From CAVQUE01 sp046290435 (GTDB taxonomy: Bacteria > Actinomycetota > Acidimicrobiia > Acidimicrobiales > UBA8592): 64,000 nucleotides of DNA. The notes under the pieces are model-generated. The model saw nothing but the letters and a program-made list of their open reading frames with translations. It did not search any database and was not told the origin of the DNA. The stretch spans positions 60,174 through 124,173 of the forward strand of contig JBKAGO010000071.1 in NCBI GenBank assembly GCA_046290435.1, written 5' to 3'. Positions 49,988 to 58,669 of the stretch are shown here, piece after piece. The translations under genes and the position numbers were made by a program. Numbering within the stretch: the stretch's first letter is position 1; every line of letters begins with the position of its first letter.

Positions 49988-50012
49988 AGCCACGAGTCTC
50001 GACTCCTACCGT
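49984..50012 (+). promoter_or_regulatory. Candidate promoter for the LLM oxidoreductase gene
   Basis: TTCGAG (49984-49989) and TACCGT (50007-50012) are separated by 17 bp. Transcription would start about 50019, leaving a 68-nt leader with the ribosome site GGGGGGA before the ATG at 50087. The match was found by eye. Confidence 0.4.
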
Positions 50013-50016
50013 CGCG

Positions 50017-50040
50017 TCCACGGACCGAGCGGTCCGTGGA
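50017..50040. promoter_or_regulatory. Perfect 24-bp palindrome at the predicted start site
   Basis: TCCACGGACCG and its exact complement flank AG. The palindrome covers the predicted transcription start of the LLM gene. The ACCG-AG-CGGT core resembles TetR-family operators. It could also form a hairpin at the 5' end of the mRNA. Confidence 0.5.
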
Positions 50041-50086
50041 AACTCCGGGTCAAGGGGGCTCGGATCCGAACCCGGGGGGAACCCAC

Positions 50087-51088
50087 ATGAGCGACATGAA
50101 GCTCGCGCTGTATCTGCCGAACTTCCGCGACCACGTCACGGTGAAGGAGCTCGAAGACCTCACCGCGCTGGCCGAGGAACTCGACTTCGACTCGATCTGG
50201 ACGCTCGATCGCATCGTCGTGCCCGAGGCCTCCGATCGGGGCGAACTGCAGTACCCGTTCGGGATGATGACGGAGTTCCCGCCACAGATGCCGGTCTCGG
50301 CACGTGGCAAGTGGTTCCAGGGTTGGCCGCTGATCCCGTGGCTCGCAGCCAAGACGACCAAGTGTCGGATCGGGATGAGCATCACCGACACGCCGTACCG
50401 CTCGCCCGGTGTGTTCGCCGCCGAGGTCGCGACCGTCGACCACCTGTCGGGGGGCCGGATCAACGTCGGGCTGGGTGCGGGCTGGATGCCCGAGGAGTTC
50501 GCCGCGGCGAGCGCCGCCCACATCTTCCCGAAGCGTCACACCCATGTCCGGGAGACGATCGAGATCTGCCAGGGCGTCTGGACCAACGAGCTGTTCGAGT
50601 ATCACGGCGAGTTCGCCGACTTCGAGCCGTGTGGCTTCGGCCATCAGCCGCTGCAGGACCCTCATCCGCCGATCTTCTTCAGCGGCCTGCGGGACCCGAA
50701 GCGGTCCGCGAACCGCATCGCCAAGTACGACCTGGCGGGTTGGATCGGTATCCAGGACACGCCGCGCGAGTTGGCCGACTGGCGCGGCCCGATCCAGGAG
50801 GAGCTCGCGAAGCTCGACAAGCCCGATGCGCTCGACGATCTCGAGCTGTGCAGCATGTACTGGTTCGTCATCACCGACGAGCCGACCGATCAGACCGACA
50901 ACGGCAAGGTGAGCAACATCCTCAGCGGCACCCAGGACCAGGTCACCGAGAACCTCGTCCAACTGAAGAACGCCGGCCTCACGATGCCCCTCATCTGGCC
51001 GCCCTTCGCCGACGTGCCGACCGCGAAGACGCTCGAAGACCTGCGGGTGCTCCACGACGAGATCATGCCGGTGGTCAACGCGGCCTGA
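50087..51088 (+). CDS. LLM-class (F420-dependent type) oxidoreductase
   Basis: A 333-residue luciferase-like TIM-barrel protein. The N-terminal LALYLPNF, the DSIWTLDRIV segment, and SGGRINVGLGAGW with PEEFAA are typical of the luciferase-like monooxygenase family; the lack of an NAD(P)H-binding signature and the actinobacterial context favour F420 as cofactor. The substrate is unknown. GGGGGGA is well placed before the ATG. It is divergent from the two-component genes and faces a promoter with regulatory repeats, so it is a likely target of that system. Confidence 0.9.
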   Translation: MSDMKLALYLPNFRDHVTVKELEDLTALAEELDFDSIWTLDRIVVPEASDRGELQYPFGMMTEFPPQMPVSARGKWFQGWPLIPWLAAKTTKCRIGMSITDTPYRSPGVFAAEVATVDHLSGGRINVGLGAGWMPEEFAAASAAHIFPKRHTHVRETIEICQGVWTNELFEYHGEFADFEPCGFGHQPLQDPHPPIFFSGLRDPKRSANRIAKYDLAGWIGIQDTPRELADWRGPIQEELAKLDKPDALDDLELCSMYWFVITDEPTDQTDNGKVSNILSGTQDQVTENLVQLKNAGLTMPLIWPPFADVPTAKTLEDLRVLHDEIMPVVNAA

Positions 51089-51114
51089 TAGGCATCGGAG
51101 GGTCGTCGGGGCGG

Positions 51115-51549
51115 TCAGGCCTCGGCGGCCCATCCGGCAACAGCCTCGACGTGGAACACGAGGAGGCGAGCGAACGGATGCCGGCGGTACTGGAGATGGC
51201 ATTCGGCCAGCCGGTCCGCCATGCAGGCCGACAGGTCCGACACCGCGCCGGAGCCGTCGTCGCCGAGCCATCGCAGCTGGGCTCGCACCCACCAAAGGGT
51301 CGACCAGTCGTCGCGATCCCAGTGCTCGATCAGCAACGTGGCCCGAGGGTCGGACTCGAGGTTGCGTTCGCGCTGCAACCGGGTGGACGCCTTCGGCTTG
51401 ACGAGATCCACGGGCACCCCGACATGGCCGTCCACCACGGTGTAGACGACAGGCACCAGGTCGGCACCACGGACGACGTGCATCGTTGCGAGGACGCCGT
51501 GGTCGTGCGCCGAGAGGCGCTCGTGCGACTGCGCAGGAGAGAGGTTCAT
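51115..51549 (-). CDS. PPOX-class F420-type protein
   Basis: A 144-residue split-barrel flavin/F420-binding protein of the pyridoxamine-phosphate-oxidase type. ATMHVVRGADLVPVVYTVV followed by DLVKPKAST and LESDPRATLLIEHWD matches the F420-dependent Rv0121-like subfamily. It would reduce an unknown substrate with F420H2. It is convergent with the LLM gene, and its start is only 3 bp from a + strand ATG, so its promoter must overlap the coding DNA of the neighbouring genes. Confidence 0.87.
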   Translation of the reverse strand: MNLSPAQSHERLSAHDHGVLATMHVVRGADLVPVVYTVVDGHVGVPVDLVKPKASTRLQRERNLESDPRATLLIEHWDRDDWSTLWWVRAQLRWLGDDGSGAVSDLSACMADRLAECHLQYRRHPFARLLVFHVEAVAGWAAEA

Positions 51550-51552
51550 CCC

Positions 51553-51618
51553 ATGACCATGACCCACACCGTCACCGCCGGCCAGCCGGCGAGCGAGGCG
51601 CAGGAGGCGCCCCGATGA
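51553..51618 (+). other. Possible 21-codon leader ORF
   Basis: An ATG at 51553 opens a 21-codon frame whose TGA overlaps the start of the acyl-CoA ligase in an ATGA junction. There is no strong ribosome site before it. It might be a translated leader peptide that couples to the ligase, or a chance frame. Confidence 0.25.
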
Positions 51619-53159
51619 ATCTGGCCACCTGGATCGAACGAAACGGTCGGCGGTGGGCTGATCGGCCCGCGCTCGCAGCGGGCGAAGCGGTCCACGCCGA
51701 CTGGGCGACGTTCGCCGCTCGGGTGGCCGCCGCCGCCGCCGGTCTCGGCACCCGGTTCGGCCTGCAGCCCGGCGACCGGATCGCCATCGTCATGCACAAC
51801 CGCCCCGAATACATCGAGGCGCTCTTCGCCATCTGGCACGCCGGGATGGTCGCAGTACCCGTCAACGCCCGCCTGCACCGCGACGAGGTGGCCTTCATCC
51901 TCGGACAGAGCGGCTCGCGTGTCGCGATCGTCGACGAGGACCATGCAGATGTAGTGGCGCTGATCGGTGCCGTCGGGCGCCTCGAGGGCTGTGTCATCGC
52001 TCCCGGGCAGGACTGGCAGGCGCTGCTCGTTTCCCCTGCGATCCCTCTGGCCGATCGGCGGCCAACGGACGCGGCGTGGCTGTTCTACACGAGCGGTACG
52101 ACCGGCCGGCCCAAGGGCGCGACGCTCTCGCATCGCAACCTCCTCATGATGTCGCTCAGCTACTTCGCCGACATCGATCCGATCGGACCCGACGATTCGG
52201 TGCTGCACGCAGCGCCCATCTCGCACGGGTCGGGACTGTACGGGCTGCCTCACATCGCCCGCGGAGCGGTCAGCGTGATCCCGGCGTCGGGCGGCGTCGA
52301 CGGCGACGAGATCGCCGCGCTGCTCCGACGCTGGTCGGGGGTGTCGCTGTTCGCCGCTCCGACGATGGTGAAGCGGCTGTCCACCGACCCTGCCATCGGG
52401 GGCGGGGATCTCACCGGGTTGAAGACGATCATCTACGGCGGGGCGCCGATGTACCTGGCCGATCTCGTCGGAGCCCTCGACGTTTTCGGACCTCGTCTCG
52501 CACAGATCTACGGACAGGGCGAGACGCCGATGACGATCACGGCGTTGTCGAAGGCCGACCACGCCGACCGCGATCACCCGCGGTGGGCGGAACGTGTCCA
52601 GAGCGTCGGGATCGCCCGCACAGACGTCGAGGTACGCGTGGTGGACGACGCCGGTGTGGCGTTGCCGGTCGGCGAGGTCGGCGAGGTCGTCGTGCGAGGC
52701 GACGTCGTGATGTCGGGGTACTGGGAGCAGGCTGATGCGACGGCCGACGCGATCCGCCACGGCTGGTTGCACACCGGTGACGTCGGCAGCTTCGACGCCG
52801 ACGGCTTCCTGACACTGCGTGACCGCTCGAAGGACCTGATCATCAGCGGCGGGATGAACATCTACCCGCGTGAAGTGGAGGAGACGTTGTTGCAGCACGG
52901 GGGCGTCGCTGCGGCGTCGGTCGTGGGTCGGCCCGACCCCGAGTGGGGAGAGGCCGTCGTGGCCTTCGTCGTGCCTGCAGACGGCGCAGATGCGCCCACG
53001 CCCGCGGAGCTCGATGCACTCTGTCTGGACCACATCGCCCGCTACAAGCGGCCGAAGGACTACCGCTTCGTCGAGAGCCTGCCCATGAACAACTACGGAA
53101 AGGTCCTCAAGCGGGAGCTGCGTGCACAACTCGACGGCGAGGCCGGACTCGGCCGGTAG
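51615..53159 (+). CDS. Acyl-CoA synthetase (AMP-binding, fatty-acid-CoA ligase type)
   Basis: A 514-residue adenylate-forming enzyme. The P-loop YTSGTTGRPKGATLSH, YGQGET, GWLHTGDVG, the hinge RSKDLIISGGMNIYP and the catalytic lysine near NNYGKVLKREL are all present. The family activates a carboxylic acid with ATP to an acyl-AMP and then to an acyl-CoA. Chain length cannot be decided; medium or long chain is likely. The ATG is supported by AGGAGG 7 bp upstream. It is not in a clear operon, and a GGDEF-EAL gene follows. Confidence 0.93.
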   Translation: MNLATWIERNGRRWADRPALAAGEAVHADWATFAARVAAAAAGLGTRFGLQPGDRIAIVMHNRPEYIEALFAIWHAGMVAVPVNARLHRDEVAFILGQSGSRVAIVDEDHADVVALIGAVGRLEGCVIAPGQDWQALLVSPAIPLADRRPTDAAWLFYTSGTTGRPKGATLSHRNLLMMSLSYFADIDPIGPDDSVLHAAPISHGSGLYGLPHIARGAVSVIPASGGVDGDEIAALLRRWSGVSLFAAPTMVKRLSTDPAIGGGDLTGLKTIIYGGAPMYLADLVGALDVFGPRLAQIYGQGETPMTITALSKADHADRDHPRWAERVQSVGIARTDVEVRVVDDAGVALPVGEVGEVVVRGDVVMSGYWEQADATADAIRHGWLHTGDVGSFDADGFLTLRDRSKDLIISGGMNIYPREVEETLLQHGGVAAASVVGRPDPEWGEAVVAFVVPADGADAPTPAELDALCLDHIARYKRPKDYRFVESLPMNNYGKVLKRELRAQLDGEAGLGR

Positions 53160-53216
53160 CCCGCCCATGGCACAGCCGACCGGCCCGGGCACAATTGCCC
53201 ATCAGCTCACGGCGCC

Positions 53217-55835
53217 GTGTGCGATGCCGATGTGGCCATGGTGCGGAGGCGGACCCCGATCGACATACTCACCGAGGCTCGTGACCAGCTTCGGCTCGAT
53301 CGCGTCACGACCGACGGTGGCGATCTCGACCATCAGATCGAGCTCTGCCAGATCATGTGGTGGATCCGCCACCTCGCGCTCGGCGCCGGTCTCGTTCTGG
53401 TCGCCGACGGACGACCGCTGACGGCGACCGCCCTGGCAGCCTGTTTCGGCCTGCATCGATTCTCCCGGCGGGGGACCGATGGCGCCGCCGGCACCGCTCT
53501 GGCCGACGGCGTCCTGCTCATTGCGTTCGCCGCGCTCGGCCTCGAGCCCTGGCTCGTCCTGGTGTGGGTCATCTCGGGACTGGGGTGGGCGGCCACCTTC
53601 CGGCCCGTCGCTGCACTGTCCAGTTATCTGCTCCTGGTCGGCGGCGTCGGCGTTCTCGTTGTTCGCGGCGACCTACCCGGCCCGGCCGTCTCGCTCGCGG
53701 TGTTTTGCATCGGGAGTTTCCTGTTGTTGCTCCGTGCGGTGCGTCTCAACATCGGCGGCAGGGCGGCCGAGGCCCAGCAGCAGCGGATCAACGACACCGT
53801 CGACGTGGTCCTCTGGGAGGAGATCCCCGGACTCGACGGGGCCAAGCGGGTGTCCGGCGCGGCCGAGCGCCTCCTCGGCTATCCGGCCCATCACTGGGCC
53901 CGCCCCGGCTTCTGGCGGAGCCTCCTGCACGAAGACGACGCCGCGACCCTCGACCAACGCATCCGGCCCCACGTCGAGGCCCGCCGCGACCACGCCGTCA
54001 CCATGCGGCTGCGCCACGCAGACGGCAGCTGGCGCTGGATCGAGAGCCGGGTCAGCTCCAACCGCGATCGGCACGGCAACCACCGCTCGTTCGTCGGGGT
54101 GATGATCGACCGCACCGACCAGCGCGAGGCCGAAGCCGAGGCCCTCCGCTTCGGTGAGATGGTCGCCTCGTCGCCCATCGGTCAGCTGCTGCTCGCCCGA
54201 GGCGATTCGGGGATGCTGGTCCTCGCCGCCAACCAGACCTCGCGGTCGATCCTGGGCCCCGCCCTGCACGCCGTCGAGGAAGGCGCCGGGGAGCTACCCG
54301 GCGATCTGCAGACACTGGTGGGCCGCATCGCCGAGGACGGCGAGACCCGGATGATCGAGTTCCGGGCCCCCGACGAACGGATCTTCCAGGTCACGGGGCG
54401 CTGCATCGAACGCACCATGATCTCGCTCGACTTCCTCGACATCACCGAGCGCGTCACCGCAGCCGCCCGGCTGGAGGTCGAAGCCAACCGCGATGCCCTC
54501 ACCGGCCTGGCGAACCGGCGCAACTTCACCGAGCGGCTCGCCCGGGAGCTCGCCGACGCATCGGCCTCCACTGCGCTGTTGCAGATCGACCTCGACAACT
54601 TCAAGGAGATCAACGACGCCCTCGGCCACGAGACCGGCGACGAGGTCCTGCGCGTCGTGGCCGGGCGCATGCTCTCCGCTGTCCGCGACGGAGGACACGT
54701 GGCCCGCCTGGGTGGCGACGAGTTCGGCGTCATCCTTCCCGGCACCGATGCCGCCACTGCCGAGGAGGTCTGCCAGCGCGTCCTCGACAGCCTGCGCCAA
54801 CCCCTCGTCCACGCCGAGCTGATGCTGCGCGTCGACGCCAGCATCGGCCTCGCCGTCGCCCCCGACCAGACCTCGGATCACGTCGAGCTCGCCCGCCACG
54901 CCGACATCGCCATGTACCACGCCAAGCGCCGCGGCGGCGGCTGGAGCCGCTACGACAAGCGCTACGACCGCGCCAGCACCGACCGGCTCGCCATGGTCGG
55001 CGAGCTCGGCCGGGCGATCGCCGAGGGCGAGCTCTGTCTGCACCACCAACCCTTCGTCGAGCCAGCGACCGGCCAGGTCCGCGGCGCCGAGGCCCTGGTG
55101 CGCTGGCAGCATCCCCAACGCGGCCTCATCCCACCCGGCGACTTCATCGAGCTGGCCGAGATCTCCGGGCAGATCGATGCCCTCACCCAGTGGGTGGTCG
55201 AGCGTGCCCTCGCCGAGAACGCCGGGCGCGGCCTCGAGTTCGTCTCGCTCAACCTGTCGGCACGCAACCTGTTGAACGACCAACTGGTCGATTCGATGGC
55301 GGCTGCCATCGAGACCATCGGCAGCGACTGTGGTGTCGTGGTCGTCGAGATCACCGAGAGCACCATCATCGAGGACTTCGACCAGGCGGTCCGCGTGCTC
55401 GAGTCGCTGCGGTCGCTCGGCATCCAGGTGTGGATCGACGACTTCGGCACCGGGCACTCGTCGCTGGCGCGCCTCACCGCGCTGCCCATCGACGGGGTGA
55501 AGATCGACCGTGCATTCATCGATGCCTCGACCCGTAGCCGCGAAGGGCGCATCGTGCTCGAGAACCTCATCGAGATGGTGCACGAGCTCGGCCTGCGATC
55601 CATCGCGGAGGGCATCGAGACCGCCGAGCAGCTCGACGTCGTCCGCTCGTTGGGTTGTGACCTCGCCCAGGGTTTCCACCTCGCCGAGCCGGCCCCGTAT
55701 CCCATTGCGTCTGCGCTGCCCGATCCGCTCACCGCGGACCAAGGGCCCTGGCGCAGCATCGGCCCGGACCCGACCATGACCTCATGGGGGACGGCCGACG
55801 CAGCGAACATGACACCGGTGACCGCCGGCTCCTGA
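53217..55835 (+). CDS. Membrane PAS-GGDEF-EAL cyclic-di-GMP protein
   Basis: An 872-residue signalling protein. Five or so N-terminal membrane helices (about residues 50-180) precede a PAS-type region (about 195-310; ERLLGYPAHHWARPGFW, MRLRHADGSWRWIESR) and a second sensor segment. A diguanylate cyclase domain with intact GGDEF (G499-F503) and a phosphodiesterase domain with EAL (E625-L627), ITEST, DDFGTGHSS and EGIETAEQL follow. Both catalytic signatures look intact, so it could make and degrade c-di-GMP. The start is uncertain (GTG 53217 or ATG 53238). Its 3' end overlaps the hydrogenase gene by 52 bp. Confidence 0.93.
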   Translation: MCDADVAMVRRRTPIDILTEARDQLRLDRVTTDGGDLDHQIELCQIMWWIRHLALGAGLVLVADGRPLTATALAACFGLHRFSRRGTDGAAGTALADGVLLIAFAALGLEPWLVLVWVISGLGWAATFRPVAALSSYLLLVGGVGVLVVRGDLPGPAVSLAVFCIGSFLLLLRAVRLNIGGRAAEAQQQRINDTVDVVLWEEIPGLDGAKRVSGAAERLLGYPAHHWARPGFWRSLLHEDDAATLDQRIRPHVEARRDHAVTMRLRHADGSWRWIESRVSSNRDRHGNHRSFVGVMIDRTDQREAEAEALRFGEMVASSPIGQLLLARGDSGMLVLAANQTSRSILGPALHAVEEGAGELPGDLQTLVGRIAEDGETRMIEFRAPDERIFQVTGRCIERTMISLDFLDITERVTAAARLEVEANRDALTGLANRRNFTERLARELADASASTALLQIDLDNFKEINDALGHETGDEVLRVVAGRMLSAVRDGGHVARLGGDEFGVILPGTDAATAEEVCQRVLDSLRQPLVHAELMLRVDASIGLAVAPDQTSDHVELARHADIAMYHAKRRGGGWSRYDKRYDRASTDRLAMVGELGRAIAEGELCLHHQPFVEPATGQVRGAEALVRWQHPQRGLIPPGDFIELAEISGQIDALTQWVVERALAENAGRGLEFVSLNLSARNLLNDQLVDSMAAAIETIGSDCGVVVVEITESTIIEDFDQAVRVLESLRSLGIQVWIDDFGTGHSSLARLTALPIDGVKIDRAFIDASTRSREGRIVLENLIEMVHELGLRSIAEGIETAEQLDVVRSLGCDLAQGFHLAEPAPYPIASALPDPLTADQGPWRSIGPDPTMTSWGTADAANMTPVTAGS

Positions 55836-56950
55836 GGGCCGGCGACCTGGAGCGCCTGGTCGCCCACCTGCGCGCCGAACACGGCGAGGTGATCGGCCCG
55901 GTCGTCGCCGACGGTGCCATCCGGCTCCGCCCGATCGCTTCGGCCGACGACCTACCCGTCGGGGTCACCGACGACCAGGACGCCGCCCGCTACCGGCTCG
56001 TCCCCACCGGCTCGGCGCTGCGCTTCTCCTACGCGGTCGGACCCGACTCGCTCAAGGCCGTCGTGCATCCGCCGCGCAGCCCGGTGTGGACGATCCGCCG
56101 CAGCGACGGCACGCTCACCGTCGAGCCGGTCCGTCCCGAAGCCACGACGCGCGCCGTGATCGGCGTGCGCGCCTGCGACCTCCACGCGCTCGCCGTACTC
56201 GCCCGTACCCAGACCGGCGGCACCCACGTCGACCCGGCGTTTCGCACCCGCCACGCCGGGCTGTTCCTGGTGGCCGTCGACTGCGCCCATCCCGCACCGA
56301 CGTGTTTCTGCGATACGGCAGGACATGGCCGGGTCGCAGCCGCCGGCTACGACTTGGCGCTCACCGAGCTCGCCGACGGCACCGGCGGGGCGTGCCATGT
56401 CGTGCGGGTCGGCTCCGCCGCCGGACGCGCCGTGGTGGAGGCGCTCGCCCTCGAACCGGCCGCCGCCGAGGTGATCGAGCAGGCAGCACGCACCCTCGAC
56501 GACGAACCGCAACCGCAACCGCAACCGCAACCGCAGGTCCGTCGGCTGTCGGACGATGCCGCCGCGCTCGTCGTGCAGACCGAACACCCGCACTGGGACG
56601 ACGTCGCGCAGCGCTGCCTCACCTGCGGGAACTGCACCGCGGTCTGCCCCACCTGCTTCTGCACCGACATGGACGACACCGTCTCGCTCGACGGCGCCTC
56701 CGCGACTCGCACCCGGGTCTGGGACACCTGCTTCAGCATGGAGTACTCCCATCTCGGTCCCGGACCGCACCGGGCCTCGCCCATGTCGCGGTATCGCCAG
56801 TGGCTGTCGCACAAGCTCGGAACCTGGCACGACCACTACGGCGAATCCGGGTGCGTCGGATGCGGCCGCTGCATCACGTGGTGCCCCGTCGGCATCGACC
56901 TCACCGCCGAGGTCGACGCGCTGCGGGCACCGGCAGGGAGTGCGCCATGA
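55784..56950 (+). CDS. hydB: Group 3b [NiFe] hydrogenase beta subunit (iron-sulfur)
   Basis: A 388-residue electron-transfer subunit. Two ferredoxin-type 4Fe-4S motifs lie near the C-terminus (CLTCGNCTAVCPTCFC and CVGCGRCITWC), and an upstream cysteine region has APTCFCDT. This layout is that of HydB/HyhB of group 3b hydrogenases, also called sulfhydrogenases. It carries electrons between the small subunit and the NADP-binding subunit. A run of QPQPQPQPQ forms a linker at about residues 242-251. The 5' end overlaps the GGDEF-EAL gene by 52 bp, and the stop overlaps hydG by ATGA. Confidence 0.87.
   Translation: MGDGRRSEHDTGDRRLLRAGDLERLVAHLRAEHGEVIGPVVADGAIRLRPIASADDLPVGVTDDQDAARYRLVPTGSALRFSYAVGPDSLKAVVHPPRSPVWTIRRSDGTLTVEPVRPEATTRAVIGVRACDLHALAVLARTQTGGTHVDPAFRTRHAGLFLVAVDCAHPAPTCFCDTAGHGRVAAAGYDLALTELADGTGGACHVVRVGSAAGRAVVEALALEPAAAEVIEQAARTLDDEPQPQPQPQPQVRRLSDDAAALVVQTEHPHWDDVAQRCLTCGNCTAVCPTCFCTDMDDTVSLDGASATRTRVWDTCFSMEYSHLGPGPHRASPMSRYRQWLSHKLGTWHDHYGESGCVGCGRCITWCPVGIDLTAEVDALRAPAGSAP
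56505..56534 (+). repeat. Hexanucleotide repeat (AACCGC x5) in hydB
   Basis: Five exact copies of AACCGC encode alternating Pro and Gln. The unit is six bases, so slippage would change linker length by two residues without a frameshift. Confidence 0.85.
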
Positions 56951-57831
56951 GGACCGGTACGCCGGTCGGCGCCGATGCCACCACGACCGCCCGGACCACC
57001 GTCGACCCGCTCCTCGTGCCCCAGGTCCACGAGGTGCTCGAGACCCGTGCCGAGATCCCCGGTGTGGTGACGTTGCGGGTCGCGCCGGTCGGTGAGCCGC
57101 CACGTCCGTTCCTGCCGGCCCAGATCGGCATGGTCGGCGCGTTCGGCGTCGGCGAGGCCGCGATCTCCATCTCGTCGGCCACCACGGACACGACCGCCCA
57201 CGAGTACACGATCCGGCGCGCCGGCGCGATCACCACCGCCCTCACCAGGCTCGGCCCCGGCGACCAGCTGTGGGTCCGGGGGCCGTTCGGGACCGCATGG
57301 GACCTCGACCTCGACGGCCGCGACGTCGTGATCGCCGCCGGAGGGCTCGGCATCGCGCCGCTGCGGTCGGCCGTGCACTCCATCATCGATCGCCGCGATC
57401 TGTACGGCCAGGTGGTCGCCGTGATCGGCGGTCGCAGCCCCGAGCTGCTGCTCTACGCCGACGAGTACGTGGAGTGGCGCAATGGCGGCATCCGCGTCGT
57501 CGCGACCATCGACCGCCCCTCCGACGGCTGGGGCGGCCGTGTCGGTTTCGTGCCCGACATCGTCGATGCGGTCGGCGACGAGCTCGATCTCGACCCCGCC
57601 TACACCAGCGCTCTCGTCTGCGGCCCCGACATCATGATGGACCTCGTCGCCCGGACCCTCGTGGGCCGCGGCGTCGCTCCGGATCAGGTGCAGCTCACCC
57701 TCGAGCGCAACATGCAGTGCGGCAACGGCCTGTGCGGTCACTGTCAGCTCGGATCGCTGATCGTGTGCCGTGACGGCCCGGTCGTGCGCTACCCGGCGGT
57801 CGCCGCATCGCTCATGGCCCGGGAGCGCTGA
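56947..57831 (+). CDS. hydG: Group 3b [NiFe] hydrogenase gamma subunit (FAD/NAD(P) and [2Fe-2S])
   Basis: A 294-residue diaphorase-type subunit of the ferredoxin-NADP reductase family. It shows an FAD-binding barrel, the nucleotide loop AAGGLGIAPLRS, a CGPDIMMD motif, and the C-terminal [2Fe-2S] motif CGNGLCGHCQLGSLIVC. In group 3b enzymes it passes electrons to or from NADP(H). The ATG overlaps the hydB stop. The next gene begins 1 bp after its stop. Confidence 0.87.
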   Translation: MRTGTPVGADATTTARTTVDPLLVPQVHEVLETRAEIPGVVTLRVAPVGEPPRPFLPAQIGMVGAFGVGEAAISISSATTDTTAHEYTIRRAGAITTALTRLGPGDQLWVRGPFGTAWDLDLDGRDVVIAAGGLGIAPLRSAVHSIIDRRDLYGQVVAVIGGRSPELLLYADEYVEWRNGGIRVVATIDRPSDGWGGRVGFVPDIVDAVGDELDLDPAYTSALVCGPDIMMDLVARTLVGRGVAPDQVQLTLERNMQCGNGLCGHCQLGSLIVCRDGPVVRYPAVAASLMARER

Positions 57832-57832
57832 C

Positions 57833-58669
57833 ATGCAACACGAACTGGGCACCACCCCGATCGCCTGGCCCGACAGCCTCGACCGCGGCGAGCCGCCGTC
57901 GCTCGCGGTCTGGAAGTTCGCGTCCTGCGACGGCTGCCAGCTCAGCCTCCTCGACTGCGAGGACGAACTGCTGGCCGTCGTCGACCGCGTCCGGATCGCC
58001 TATTTCCCCGAGGCCACCACCGCCATGGTCGACGGGCCCTACGACGTGTCGCTCGTCGAGGGGTCCATCACCACCGCCCACGACGAGGCCCGCATCCGCG
58101 ACATCCGCCGACAGTCACGAATCCTGGTCACCATCGGCGCGTGCGCCACCGCCGGCGGCATCCAGGCGCTGCGCAACGGGCGCGACGTCGACGGGTTCCG
58201 GTCGATCGTCTACGCCCATCCCGAGTACCTGTCCACGCTCGACACGTCGACACCCATCGCCGCCCACGTCCCGGTCGACCTCGAGCTCCGGGGCTGCCCC
58301 ATCGATCGCACCCAGCTGCTCGCCGTCCTGGTGGCGCTGCTGAACCGCCACGCCCTGCGCCTGCCCACCACCAGTGTCTGCACCGAGTGCAAGGCCGACG
58401 CGACCACCTGCGTCATGGTCGCCCACGGCACCCCGTGCCTCGGGCCCATCACCCAGGCCGGCTGCGGTGCCCTGTGCCCGAGATTCCACCGCGGCTGTTA
58501 CGGCTGCTTCGGGCCGATGGAGAGCCCCAACGTCGCGGCCATGCGTTCCCAGCTGGCGAGCCTCGGTCTCGCCGGCGACGCCATCGACCGGCTGCTGCAC
58601 ACCTTCAACAGCACGGCGTTCGCCGCACACGACCCCGACCACCGAGCCGACGAGGAGCCGAGTCGATGA
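57833..58669 (+). CDS. hydD: Group 3b [NiFe] hydrogenase small subunit
   Basis: A 278-residue small subunit. The proximal-cluster cysteines are in ASCDGCQLSLLD and GACATAGG, with GCPIDRTQLL downstream. Further cluster cysteines follow in CTECK, PCLGPITQAGCGALCP and GCYGCFG. There is no Tat signal peptide, which agrees with a cytoplasmic group 3 enzyme. It sits against the large subunit and carries electrons from the active site. The stop overlaps hydA by ATGA. Confidence 0.9.
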   Translation: MQHELGTTPIAWPDSLDRGEPPSLAVWKFASCDGCQLSLLDCEDELLAVVDRVRIAYFPEATTAMVDGPYDVSLVEGSITTAHDEARIRDIRRQSRILVTIGACATAGGIQALRNGRDVDGFRSIVYAHPEYLSTLDTSTPIAAHVPVDLELRGCPIDRTQLLAVLVALLNRHALRLPTTSVCTECKADATTCVMVAHGTPCLGPITQAGCGALCPRFHRGCYGCFGPMESPNVAAMRSQLASLGLAGDAIDRLLHTFNSTAFAAHDPDHRADEEPSR

